This document shows positions 23,887 through 32,041 of a stretch of DNA of 64,000 nt, in pieces. The position numbers were made by a program, and so were the translations under genes. Within the stretch, counting starts at the first letter, position 1. Every line of letters begins with the position of its first letter. This DNA comes from Faucicola mancuniensis (lineage in GTDB: Bacteria; Pseudomonadota; Gammaproteobacteria; Pseudomonadales; Moraxellaceae), in NCBI RefSeq assembly GCF_046523945.1, contig NZ_CP171363.1, positions 310,001-374,000 of the forward strand, in the 5' to 3' direction. The notes under the pieces are model-generated. The model saw nothing but the letters and a program-made list of their open reading frames with translations, ran no database searches and was not told the DNA's origin.

Positions 23887-25524
23887 TTACATCATACCGC
23901 CCATACCACCCATTCCGCCCATACCAGCCATACCTGCACCTGCGTCATCTTTTGGCAAGTTAGTAATCATGGCTTCGGTCGTTAGCATTAAGCCAGCTAC
24001 AGACGCAGCGTGTTCCAATGCTGAACGAGTTACTTTGGCAGGGTCTAAAATACCCATTTCTAGCATATCACCATATTCACCAGTCGCCGCATTGTAACCG
24101 TAGTTGCCTTCACCACCTTTCACTTGATTGATAACCACAGATGCTTCATCACCAGCGTTGGTAACGATTTGACGAAGTGGGGCTTCCATTGCACGTTTCA
24201 AAATGTTGATACCTGCAGTTTGGTCATCATTATCGCCTTTGACATTGTCAAGAGCTGACAACGCACGCACCAATGCCACGCCACCACCTGCAACTACACC
24301 TTCTTCCACAGCGGCACGAGTTGCGTGTAATGCGTCATCAACACGGTCTTTTTTCTCTTTCATTTCGGTTTCGGTGGCAGCACCAACTTTAATCACCGCA
24401 ACACCGCCAGCTAGTTTTGCAATACGCTCTTGTAGTTTTTCTTTGTCGTAGTCAGACGTTGATTCTTCTACTTGACGGCGAATTGATGCAACACGGTCAG
24501 CGATTTGTTCGGTAGAACCAGCACCATCGACAATCACGGTATTTTCTTTGCCAACGGTAACTTTTTTGGCAGTACCCAACACGCTCAAATCAGCGGTTTC
24601 TAAGCTCATGCCAACTTCTTCAGAAACCACAGTCGCACCTGTCAAAATCGCAATGTCTTGCAACATGGCTTTACGGCGGTCACCAAATCCGGGGGCTTTC
24701 ACCGCACATACTTTTAAGCCACCACGCATATTATTGACAACCAAGGTTGCCAATGCTTCATTTTCTACGTCTTCAGCAATGATTAACAAAGGTTTGCCAG
24801 CTTTCATTACGTTTTCTAGGAGTGGGATTAACTCACGAATATTGCTGATTTTTTTGTCTACAAGCAAAATCATTGGGTTATCAAGTTCAGCGGTTAAAGT
24901 GTCTGCTTTGTTGGCAAAGTATGGGCTGATATAACCACGGTCAAACTGCATACCTTCGACCACTTCTAAGGTGTCTTCAAAGCCTGAACCTTCTTCAACG
25001 GTAATTACGCCTTCTTTGCCGACTTTTTCCATCGCTTGGGCGATTAAGTCGCCAATGGTTTGGTCAGAGTTGGCAGAGATAGAGCCAACTTGTGCAATAG
25101 CTTTGCTATCGTTGGCTGGAGTTGAAATGGCGTGGATTTTTTCTACAACCGCACGCACGCCTTTGTCAATACCACGTTTTAAGTCCATTGGGTTCATGCC
25201 AGCAGCGACTGATTTCATGCCTTCTTGCAAAATCGCTTGTGCCAAAACGGTCGCTGTGGTTGTACCGTCACCTGCTACGTCATTGGTTTTGCTAGCGACT
25301 TCACGAACGAGCTGAGCACCCATATTTTCAAATTTGTCTTCTAATTCGATTTCTTTAGCGACTGAAACACCGTCTTTGGTAATCGTTGGAGCACCAAATG
25401 ATTTATCAATCACCACGTTGCGACCTTTAGGGCCTAGGGTAACTTTAACAGCATTTGCCAATACGTTTACGCCGTCAATCATTTTTGAACGAGCGTCAAT
25501 GCCAAATTTTACGTCTTTTGCCAT
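23887..25524 (-). CDS. groEL: chaperonin GroEL (60 kDa)
   Basis: ATP-driven folding chamber that works with GroES. Full length, 545 residues. Seen: AKDVKFGIDARSKM start, the TLGPKGRNVVIDKSFG and DGVSVAKEIELED nucleotide-binding segments, GDGTTTATVLAQ (catalytic Asp region), and a C-terminal GMGGMGGMGGMM tail as in other GroELs. It follows groES by 53 bases and both are read from the heat-shock promoter at 25958-25986. Confidence 0.98.
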   Translation of the reverse strand: MAKDVKFGIDARSKMIDGVNVLANAVKVTLGPKGRNVVIDKSFGAPTITKDGVSVAKEIELEDKFENMGAQLVREVASKTNDVAGDGTTTATVLAQAILQEGMKSVAAGMNPMDLKRGIDKGVRAVVEKIHAISTPANDSKAIAQVGSISANSDQTIGDLIAQAMEKVGKEGVITVEEGSGFEDTLEVVEGMQFDRGYISPYFANKADTLTAELDNPMILLVDKKISNIRELIPLLENVMKAGKPLLIIAEDVENEALATLVVNNMRGGLKVCAVKAPGFGDRRKAMLQDIAILTGATVVSEEVGMSLETADLSVLGTAKKVTVGKENTVIVDGAGSTEQIADRVASIRRQVEESTSDYDKEKLQERIAKLAGGVAVIKVGAATETEMKEKKDRVDDALHATRAAVEEGVVAGGGVALVRALSALDNVKGDNDDQTAGINILKRAMEAPLRQIVTNAGDEASVVINQVKGGEGNYGYNAATGEYGDMLEMGILDPAKVTRSALEHAASVAGLMLTTEAMITNLPKDDAGAGMAGMGGMGGMGGMM

Positions 25525-25577
25525 GAGAATTTCTCCAATTTTTATTTTTAAATGAATTTATAAAATTAAATAGCGAT

Positions 25578-25862
25578 TTAAGAAATTACACCTAATACAT
25601 CGCTTTCACGCATGATTAATAATTCTTCACCGTCAATTTTTACGGTTGAACCAGCGTATTGACCGAACAACACTTTGTCGCCAACTTTTACATCAAGCGG
25701 ACGCACGCCATTGTCGGTAATTTGACCGTTACCCACAGCGATAACTTCGCCTTGTTGCGGTTTTTCTTGGGCGTTACCTGCAAGTAGTAAGCCACCTGCG
25801 GTTTTTTGTTCTTCTTCTGAACGGCGAACAACGATACGGTCGTGTAAAGGACGAATTGCCAT
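25578..25862 (-). CDS. groES: co-chaperonin GroES (10 kDa)
   Basis: Lid of the GroEL chamber. From the ATG at 25862 the protein is 94 residues, MAIRPLHDRIVVRR at the start, GGLLLAGNAQEKPQQGEVIAVG as the mobile loop, and KVLFGQYAGSTVKIDGEELLIM near the end. The frame is open upstream to 25985, but the upstream stretch contains the promoter and untranslated leader and is not coding. Ribosome site GGAG precedes the ATG. Confidence 0.97.
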   Translation of the reverse strand: MAIRPLHDRIVVRRSEEEQKTAGGLLLAGNAQEKPQQGEVIAVGNGQITDNGVRPLDVKVGDKVLFGQYAGSTVKIDGEELLIMRESDVLGVIS

Positions 25863-25957
25863 TTTTTTACTCCATGATTTTAAAAGTTTATTAAAAAAAA
25901 TTAAAAATAATTTGATAAAATCGGCAAAAGCCGTTATCAAATTTGCGTTATTGCTAA

Positions 25958-25986
25958 AAATGGGGATAGGTGGTATTTTGTTCAAG
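25958..25986 (-). promoter_or_regulatory. sigma-32 heat-shock promoter of groESL
   Basis: On the minus strand the -35 CTTGAA (25986-25981) is followed by a 15-base spacer and CCCCATTT (25965-25958). The consensus for RpoH promoters is CTTGAAA-N11-16-CCCCATNT, so both blocks match essentially completely. The leader to the groES start is then about 90 bases. No CIRCE inverted repeat was seen. Confidence 0.85.
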
Positions 25987-26163
25987 TTTGTTCAAGAAAA
26001 AAAGTGATTTTTTTTAAAATTTTGTCAAAAGGTAAGTTTTCACACGCTTGTTTTGCACAAGTTTCATATTTTGTTACATTTTGCCAAAGTGATGGTTTTT
26101 GACTTGTAATTTTTAGCAAAACGCCTTAATTTATTCACATATTCATTTTTTAAGGTCATTGTG

Positions 26164-26847
26164 ATGAGATTAACAGATTTATTTAAAGTTTCCATTTTAA
26201 CCATGAGCGTAATCGCTGTGCCTGCTGTTGCGACAGTTTCGCCGTCTTCGGCAACGTATAATTTTAGCATTGAAGGCAAGTACAACGGCACGGCAACTCG
26301 CACGCTCAAGCAAAACGGCAATCAATGGCAATACAATATAAACGCCAATGTGAGCAAGTTGGCAACTGCTAGCCAGTCAGCGACTTTTAGCGAAAGCAAT
26401 GGCAACATTACCCCTATCAAAAGTGCCACACAGTACAAAATTTTGGGCGTGGGGCGGACGTCTTCGTTAAGTTTTAACAATGCCAAAAAACAGTACGTCA
26501 GCACTTACAAAGGCACGAGCAAAACCGTGAGTATGCCAAAGACGGCGTATGATGATTTGAGCCTTGAAATGCAGATTCGTGAAGACCTAAAGGTGGGCAA
26601 ATTCCGTGGTAGCTACCCGATGGCGGAGCGTGACAAGGTGGACAATGTCACCTTTACCAAGTCTGCCACGACAAAAATCACCGTGCCAGCTGGGACGTAT
26701 GATGTAGTAAAAATTGACCGTGTGCATGATGATAAAAGCCGTCAGACCAGTTTTTGGCTTGCCCCAAGTTTGGATTATTTGCCTGTCAAAATGGTGCAAA
26801 CCAATGACGGCAAAAAAATGGAAATGAATTTGACAAAGGTAAATTAA
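26164..26847 (+). CDS. DUF3108-family secreted protein
   Basis: A 227-residue protein with an N-terminal signal peptide (hydrophobic stretch VSILTMSVIAVPAVAT, residues ~9-25). The mature part is predicted to be mostly beta strand, with repeating polar/aromatic alternation (TYNFSIEGKYNGTATRTLK, WQYNINANVS). The pattern of a lipocalin-like beta barrel ending in FWLAPSLDYLPVKMVQT is the DUF3108 signature. Function not known; the family is periplasmic. ATG at 26164 has AAGG 9 bases upstream; a GTG 3 bases earlier is possible. Confidence 0.75.
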   Translation: MRLTDLFKVSILTMSVIAVPAVATVSPSSATYNFSIEGKYNGTATRTLKQNGNQWQYNINANVSKLATASQSATFSESNGNITPIKSATQYKILGVGRTSSLSFNNAKKQYVSTYKGTSKTVSMPKTAYDDLSLEMQIREDLKVGKFRGSYPMAERDKVDNVTFTKSATTKITVPAGTYDVVKIDRVHDDKSRQTSFWLAPSLDYLPVKMVQTNDGKKMEMNLTKVN

Positions 26848-26875
26848 ACAAAACCATTTTTTAAATCCATCTTGT

Positions 26876-26905
26876 AAAAAGGGCGTATTGAATACGCCTT
26901 TTTTT
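26876..26905. terminator. bidirectional terminator between the DUF3108 gene and ruvA
   Basis: AAAAAGGGCGTATT-GA-ATACGCCTTTTTTT, 28 bases past the DUF3108 gene stop and 24 bases past the ruvA stop on the other strand. Its core is the recurring GGCGTATT-AATACGCC palindrome. Confidence 0.8.
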
Positions 26906-26928
26906 ATTTATCAATCATTTACGAAAAA

Positions 26929-27558
26929 TCACGCCAAACTTTTCAACGCTAATTTTAATAAGTTTTGAGTAGTCATTGTGTCGTCAAGTTGAGATTTTGC
27001 GGTTTTTATCGCCAATTGGGCTTCTTTTTCTTTATAACCCAACGCCATCAGGCCTGCTTCCACTTCGGCAATGATATGCATTTCATTATTTTGATTGGTG
27101 TCATTTTGCATTTCATTCATCAATGATTGTTGATGAATGACATTCTCACCGCCCAAATTTTTGAGTTTATCGGCAAGTTCTATGATTAAGCGTTGAGCAG
27201 TTTTTTTACCCACGCCCGGTATGCGAGTAAGGGCGGTTTCGTTGTTGGTTTGGACATAGTGTTTTAACTCATCTAAAGTTAAAGTGGACATGATGGCAAG
27301 TGCCATTTTTGCCCCCACGCCATTGATTTTTAACAGTTGGCGAAACAGTTCTTTGTCATGTGGTGTTAAAAAACCAAACAACAAATGTGCGTCTTCTCGC
27401 ACGACCAAATGCGTCCACAGTCCAATTGGTTGGTTAAGTTGTAATTGACAAAAAGCGTTTAGCGGTAATTCAATTTCATAGCCCACACCACTTGCGGTCA
27501 TGATGATGGCGGTTGGGGTGAATAAGTGTTCAACTTGACCTTTGATAAAACCTATCAT
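26929..27558 (-). CDS. ruvA: Holliday junction branch migration protein RuvA
   Basis: RuvA tetramer binds Holliday junctions and loads RuvB. The 209-residue protein has the OB-fold N-terminus (MIGFIKGQVEH...IVMTASGVGYEIELP), the two helix-hairpin-helix motifs (LLKINGVGAKMALAIMSTL, LTRIPGVGKKTAQRLIIEL) and a C-terminal UBA-like domain (EVEAGLMALGYKEKEAQLAI) that meets RuvB. ruvB and ruvC are not in the window. Confidence 0.95.
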   Translation of the reverse strand: MIGFIKGQVEHLFTPTAIIMTASGVGYEIELPLNAFCQLQLNQPIGLWTHLVVREDAHLLFGFLTPHDKELFRQLLKINGVGAKMALAIMSTLTLDELKHYVQTNNETALTRIPGVGKKTAQRLIIELADKLKNLGGENVIHQQSLMNEMQNDTNQNNEMHIIAEVEAGLMALGYKEKEAQLAIKTAKSQLDDTMTTQNLLKLALKSLA

Positions 27559-27646
27559 TTTTTTCCTTAACTTTTTATAAATTCAAATTTGATTAAAAAC
27601 CCACAAAAAAAGTGTTTTTCATGGGTTTTCTTAAATAGTCTATCAA

Positions 27647-30163
27647 TCAAAACTTATAATTAACGCTGGCAAATACTGAACGCCCAGCCCCATACACAGG
27701 CGTGCCGTAGTTTGATAAGCCATTGCCAAGCTCGCCATTCATAGACATGGTGCGACCTTGCCCCATATACGCACCACCTAGAGGTAAGGCGTATTTTTTA
27801 TCAAGCACGTTATCAATGCCAACCGTTACATTTAGATTGTCATTAAAATCATAACCACTACTTAAGTTTAACAAGCCATAACCTGCGGTTTTGATTTCGT
27901 TTCGTGGTACAGATACATCATCTTTGGCAGTTACGCCCACCCATTCAAGTTTGTTGTTCCAGCCGTTTTTTTCATGCGTTAGGGCGACTTTACCATTTAA
28001 CGGCATGATGTTATACAGCGGACTGTCGGTCTGGGTATTTGTGCCTTTGGTGTAGTTTAATGAGCCTGTAATGCCAAACGCCCCTAAGCGGTTTTCGCCA
28101 AGTTTGGCACGAGCGGACACATCTACGCCATAAATGCGAGCGTCTTGGTTGGTGTAGCGTAACACGTTGTATTTGCCCGCTTCGTTAGACTTAGCTTGTC
28201 CGTTCATTGGGTTGATTTGCACGGCATCAATGTAGTTGTCAATTTGGCTAAAATACGGCGTGAGCGTTACGCCATATTTATCGTCTTTGGCTTGGTAGTT
28301 AAAGGTTAAAGCGATTTTATTTGCTGATTCTGGTTTTAAATTAACATCGCCCACATAGCCGTTACCATCGCCTGCGGTGTTGTTCATGGTTGCCATCATG
28401 GGTGATGTAGACCAAGTATAGCGTTCGTATAGGCTTGGGCTACGTTCTTGGTGGCTAAGTCCAAGTTCAAGACTGCTTTGTGGGTTTAGTGCAAAGCGGT
28501 TGATGATGCTTGCATTCCAGTTGTGGTCGGTTTTTGATAAATCTTGTGCGTTAAAGTGGTTGCTATCACGCACTTGTTGCTTGACCATAGCCACCGTGGA
28601 AGTCGCATCATTATTATAGCCTTGCACCTTGTCGGCATTGGTTTTTAGGTTTTCATAACGCACGCCAATTTGGCTTGTCCATGTTGGGCTAATTGCTTTC
28701 TCCCATTCGCCAAAAACGCTTACTTTTTCACGCTTGCCATTGTTAATATTAACAAACACATTAGGATACATCATACTGCCAGACACAGGCCAGTAATCAT
28801 CAAGCGTATAATCTTGGTATTCCACGCCTGTGCGAATGTTGGTAGTGTCGTTTAATTCACGAGAGAGCTTAATGTTTAGTCCGTTGGTTTTACTCTCGGT
28901 TAGCATGGGCATACCAAAGGCACAAGTCCCAGATATGCTTGGGCAAGGCTTACCAATAAAGCCATTTGTTCCCATTACCATGCTTTGCATGCCGTACCAA
29001 TAACGTTTGTCACTGCCAAAATCCATGCCGTGCTTGACATTTTCATGATAGGCTTGGGCTTCTAGCGTGCCAAAATCCAGCTCGCCTGTATAGCGTAAAT
29101 TGTAGCGATTTAGGCGGTTGTCTAGCATATCCATGCGTTGATTTGGGTACAGTTCATTGGGGACGTTTTGCCAATTATAGCCAAATTGCCACAGATGGTT
29201 GCCTGTTAAATACGCTAAATCTAGCGATTGATTCATGTTTTCAAAAGCAGTTGAACCGACTTCATCTTTATCAAGCTGTTGTCCCACATTGCCTGTTTCT
29301 GTATAGTTTTTAAAATCGCCCCCTGCCTTGTAGTTGTCGCTTTTGGCGTAGTTGGCTTTGTAGGTTAAACTTACGTTTTCGCTTGTGGTGCTAAGGCTAA
29401 CATTTGCCCCATGTTGATTGCCATTGCTACGATAAAACGCCCCAATTTCGCCTGACGTTTCAAGCGTTTGTTTGCCAATGTGAAAGCGTTTTGGCTCGGT
29501 GTTAGCATTGTCTAAAATCACCGTGTCAATCTGTTGAGCGGTTTTGTCGTCATCTAAAATAATTGTCGTATCAGAAAATTGTTCATTATTTTGCAAAACA
29601 GAATTTTGTAAATCTTGATTTTGCAAAACTGTATTTTGGCGTGGTTTGGCAAATTTTGGGCGAGCGGTTTCTACCACAATAGTCGCACCAACGCTATTAC
29701 CAGACACGCTTGCAGGGGTTACGCCTGTATAAACTTTTAATTTTTCAATGGCGGTAGGCGGTGCGTAAGATAATGGTGAGTTCATGTTGTTTGGGCAAGA
29801 TGCAATACTGTCCACACCGTCCACCAAAATTTTTAAACGGTGGTCTGCCATGCCTTGAAATACAGGCAAAGCCGAGATACCGCCTGCGGTTTGGGCATTC
29901 ATGCCTGTAACATTACTAAGCAATGTTGTTGTATCACTACTTTGGCTTTTGCCAAAATTGAGTGCTTTTTGTGAAACATTGCTTGCACTTGCAGTGGCGG
30001 TGCTTGGGTCGTTGTAGCTGTCGTTTACAACCACATGGGCGACATTGTTGCTATCAAGGGCAATTTGGTCGTTTGGCGTGGCAAATGCTTGTGATACTTG
30101 CAACATAGCAAGCGTTAAAAGGCTTAAATGAAATACAGGTTTTGCGATAAAACGATTTGACAT
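27647..30163 (-). CDS. TonB-dependent copper receptor (OprC/NosA-like)
   Basis: An 838-residue outer-membrane receptor with a signal peptide (cleavage near AFA-TP, residue ~28), a plug domain and a 22-strand barrel ending in the aromatic SVFASVNYKF. In the plug, CPNNM at 123-127 places a Cys and a Met four residues apart, as in the CxxxM copper site of Pseudomonas OprC; the flanking NSPLSY matches as well. Extracellular loops are rich in methionine and cysteine, e.g. MQSMVMGTNGFIGKPCPSISGTC and SPMMATMNN. It is read after exbB-exbD-tonB, 43 bases after the tonB stop. Substrate is inferred to be copper. Confidence 0.83.
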   Translation of the reverse strand: MSNRFIAKPVFHLSLLTLAMLQVSQAFATPNDQIALDSNNVAHVVVNDSYNDPSTATASASNVSQKALNFGKSQSSDTTTLLSNVTGMNAQTAGGISALPVFQGMADHRLKILVDGVDSIASCPNNMNSPLSYAPPTAIEKLKVYTGVTPASVSGNSVGATIVVETARPKFAKPRQNTVLQNQDLQNSVLQNNEQFSDTTIILDDDKTAQQIDTVILDNANTEPKRFHIGKQTLETSGEIGAFYRSNGNQHGANVSLSTTSENVSLTYKANYAKSDNYKAGGDFKNYTETGNVGQQLDKDEVGSTAFENMNQSLDLAYLTGNHLWQFGYNWQNVPNELYPNQRMDMLDNRLNRYNLRYTGELDFGTLEAQAYHENVKHGMDFGSDKRYWYGMQSMVMGTNGFIGKPCPSISGTCAFGMPMLTESKTNGLNIKLSRELNDTTNIRTGVEYQDYTLDDYWPVSGSMMYPNVFVNINNGKREKVSVFGEWEKAISPTWTSQIGVRYENLKTNADKVQGYNNDATSTVAMVKQQVRDSNHFNAQDLSKTDHNWNASIINRFALNPQSSLELGLSHQERSPSLYERYTWSTSPMMATMNNTAGDGNGYVGDVNLKPESANKIALTFNYQAKDDKYGVTLTPYFSQIDNYIDAVQINPMNGQAKSNEAGKYNVLRYTNQDARIYGVDVSARAKLGENRLGAFGITGSLNYTKGTNTQTDSPLYNIMPLNGKVALTHEKNGWNNKLEWVGVTAKDDVSVPRNEIKTAGYGLLNLSSGYDFNDNLNVTVGIDNVLDKKYALPLGGAYMGQGRTMSMNGELGNGLSNYGTPVYGAGRSVFASVNYKF

Positions 30164-30206
30164 AAGATACTCCTGTTTTGAAAAAAATATTAAAAATCTT
30201 TAAAAA

Positions 30207-31100
30207 TCAATGGTTTAAAACATAATCCACCGACACATCAAAATTTGTGCTGTTATCAGGCATTGGATTTTTGCTAATGGCTTTTTGGCACGCATTCATC
30301 GCTTCGTTATCTAGCACATCAAAGCCAGAGCTTCGCTTAAGCCGACAGCTTACACCGCCCAATGACGCATTCACATTTAACAAACTACTGCCTTGAATCC
30401 CTGCATTGCGAGCGGTTTTTGGGTAGCGTTTGCTTTGATTCACGCTTGCGATAAAACGGCTTTGCCATTGGGCTAAGTTAGTTTTTGTGCCATTGTCTTC
30501 ATTGCTTGCTTGCGGTTTTGGCGTTGCCATTTTTTGTGGCGTGGCGTTTTGGCTTATTTGCTCGGTGGTTACAACTTGTGTATTGGTAATTTTTGTTATC
30601 GCCTTTTTCGGTGTTTGGTTATCATGATTTTCTCCTTGTGCTTGGCTAACGGTGGTTGGCACAGCGGTTTTGCTTGAGTTTTCCGAATTTTTATTTTCTA
30701 AATTTTGTTTTGTTAAATCTGTTGGCGTATTTTTTAAATTTTTGTCAAAAGTTTTTGGCTTTTGACTGACTACTTGTTTGCTTTTTGGCTCATGGTGTTT
30801 GTGAATTGGGTTTTCTTTTACCAAACTTTTTTCAACATTGTTTTTAATGGGCGATTGTGGCTTGTCTGGTTGTTTGTCGGTTTTTACAATTTCTTCATTT
30901 TTTGCAATTTCATTGGGCTTAACCGTTTCATCATTTTTCACAATACTATTTTGCTCAACCGCAACCCAACGAATTGGCAAGCTAATTACTTGATTTTTAT
31001 TGATATTTTTACCAAAAAAAGCGATTAAAACCAATACAATCACCACACAAAAATGAAATAGCAATGACAAAAACCAATCTTGTAAACGTATGTTTTCCAT
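30207..31100 (-). CDS. tonB: energy transducer TonB
   Basis: TonB spans the periplasm and passes proton-motive energy to outer-membrane receptors. One N-terminal helix (LSLLFHFCVVIVLVLIAFFG, residues ~12-31) is followed by a long, Lys/Pro/Asn/Gln-rich periplasmic spacer (about 45-200) and the globular C-terminal domain (RFIASVNQSKRYPKTARNAG ... SSGFDVLDNEAMNAC). The spacer is unusually rich in Asn and Thr rather than Pro-Glu/Pro-Lys repeats. It shares an operon with exbB and exbD. Confidence 0.9.
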   Translation of the reverse strand: MENIRLQDWFLSLLFHFCVVIVLVLIAFFGKNINKNQVISLPIRWVAVEQNSIVKNDETVKPNEIAKNEEIVKTDKQPDKPQSPIKNNVEKSLVKENPIHKHHEPKSKQVVSQKPKTFDKNLKNTPTDLTKQNLENKNSENSSKTAVPTTVSQAQGENHDNQTPKKAITKITNTQVVTTEQISQNATPQKMATPKPQASNEDNGTKTNLAQWQSRFIASVNQSKRYPKTARNAGIQGSSLLNVNASLGGVSCRLKRSSGFDVLDNEAMNACQKAISKNPMPDNSTNFDVSVDYVLNH

Positions 31101-31109
31101 GAGTTTTAC

Positions 31110-31487
31110 CTATTGCCGTTTGACTTCTAGTACCACATTGTTAAAGCCCAAATTTTTTAGGTCATCGGATAGGCTCACAAAGTGTTCAAGGGCGATTTTA
31201 CCGTCTGCACGAATGGCTATCGTGCTTGATTTGTCTAGCCCCTGCAAGGCAGTTTTTAGGCTCATTATCGCCTTGTCATTTAGGTATAATTTGCCGTCTG
31301 CTGTTAGGGTTAATACCAAAGGCGTTGGCACGTTTTGGCTTGCCGTGCTAGATTTTGCCAAGTCCACAGGGATTTTGCCATTTACCACAAAAGTTGCAGT
31401 GGTTAGTACAATGGTCAAAAGCACCAACATGACATCAACGAGTGGTACAACGTTAATTTCGCCAAATTCGTCCAAATCGTCCGTCAT
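31110..31487 (-). CDS. exbD: biopolymer transport protein ExbD
   Basis: A 125-residue inner-membrane protein. One helix (VVPLVDVMLVLLTIVLTTATFVV) carries the essential aspartate (about 18) that takes part in proton flow; the rest is a small periplasmic domain ending in FNNVVLEVKR. Sits 1 base after exbB and 9 bases before tonB, so the three are certainly one operon. Confidence 0.92.
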   Translation of the reverse strand: MTDDLDEFGEINVVPLVDVMLVLLTIVLTTATFVVNGKIPVDLAKSSTASQNVPTPLVLTLTADGKLYLNDKAIMSLKTALQGLDKSSTIAIRADGKIALEHFVSLSDDLKNLGFNNVVLEVKRQ

Positions 31488-31488
31488 G

Positions 31489-31920
31489 TCAATTCCCCAT
31501 CATCTCGTCAAAATCGGCAAGTTTTTCCTTGACCTTTCTTGTCAAAAAATTGTTCAAAAACACACAAGGAATTGCCACACCAATGCCAATGGCGGTTGCT
31601 TTTAGGGCAAAGGCAAGCCCTGTCATAATGGATTTTACGTCAATATCGCCTGTTTGTCCAAGCATAGCAAAGGTAAGCATAATGCCAAGCACCGTGCCAA
31701 ACAGCCCGATATATGGGGCATTGCTGGCAATCGTGCTAATGATGTTTAAATGGTGTGTTAAATGTTTTTGCAATTTGGCTCGGCTTTTATAATCGTGAAT
31801 ATTTACTTGTTTGTAAAATCGTGTGCGTTCAATGGCAATCGTTACCGCCACAATGCTCAGGCAAATCAGCACGCCAAAAATCCCATATTCAACCAGCAAT
31901 TTTAAAACGTTGTTATTCAT
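31489..31920 (-). CDS. exbB: ExbB/TolQ-family proton channel subunit
   Basis: 143 residues from the ATG at 31920, which has AAAGGTGAGC upstream; the open frame continues to 32064, but that part lacks a ribosome site and overlaps the promoter. Three hydrophobic helices: VEYGIFGVLICLSIVAVTIAIERT, APYIGLFGTVLGIMLTFAMLG and FALKATAIGIGVAIPCVFLNNF. This is the short type of ExbB found with dedicated receptors. It is the first gene of the exbB-exbD-tonB-receptor operon. Confidence 0.9.
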   Translation of the reverse strand: MNNNVLKLLVEYGIFGVLICLSIVAVTIAIERTRFYKQVNIHDYKSRAKLQKHLTHHLNIISTIASNAPYIGLFGTVLGIMLTFAMLGQTGDIDVKSIMTGLAFALKATAIGIGVAIPCVFLNNFLTRKVKEKLADFDEMMGN

Positions 31921-32008
31921 TTTTTTCTGCTCACCTTTAAAACCATCACATTGGCAAATGATTGTAATCCCCTTGTAACTATTATATACTTTGTGTAAAA
32001 AATTACCC

Positions 32009-32025
32009 TGCGACAAATTGTCGCA
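32009..32025. promoter_or_regulatory. candidate RegA/RegR-type operator between exbB and regB
   Basis: TGCGACAAATTGTCGCA is a 17-base perfect palindrome. It resembles the binding box of the RegA/RegR/ActR response regulators, GNGRCRTTNNGNCGC (11 of 13 fixed positions). A -10-like TATAAT for exbB lies on the minus strand at 31986-31981, with the palindrome just upstream of the expected -35 zone, an activator position. On the plus strand TTGTAA-N17-TATACT (31962-31990) would place the palindrome just after the regB start site. The regulator gene is adjacent, so control by it is likely but inferred. Confidence 0.55.
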
Positions 32026-32041
32026 CCCTTGACTTTTGTTA

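Noticed and set aside
25863..25985. N-terminal extension of GroES from an ATG at 25985
   Set aside because: The region holds the heat-shock promoter; GroES of 94 residues from 25862 is standard.
27647..30163. Zinc (ZnuD-like) or cobalamin receptor
   Set aside because: The plug carries the OprC-type CPNNM site and lacks the His/Asp-rich loop expected for ZnuD; copper is the better reading.
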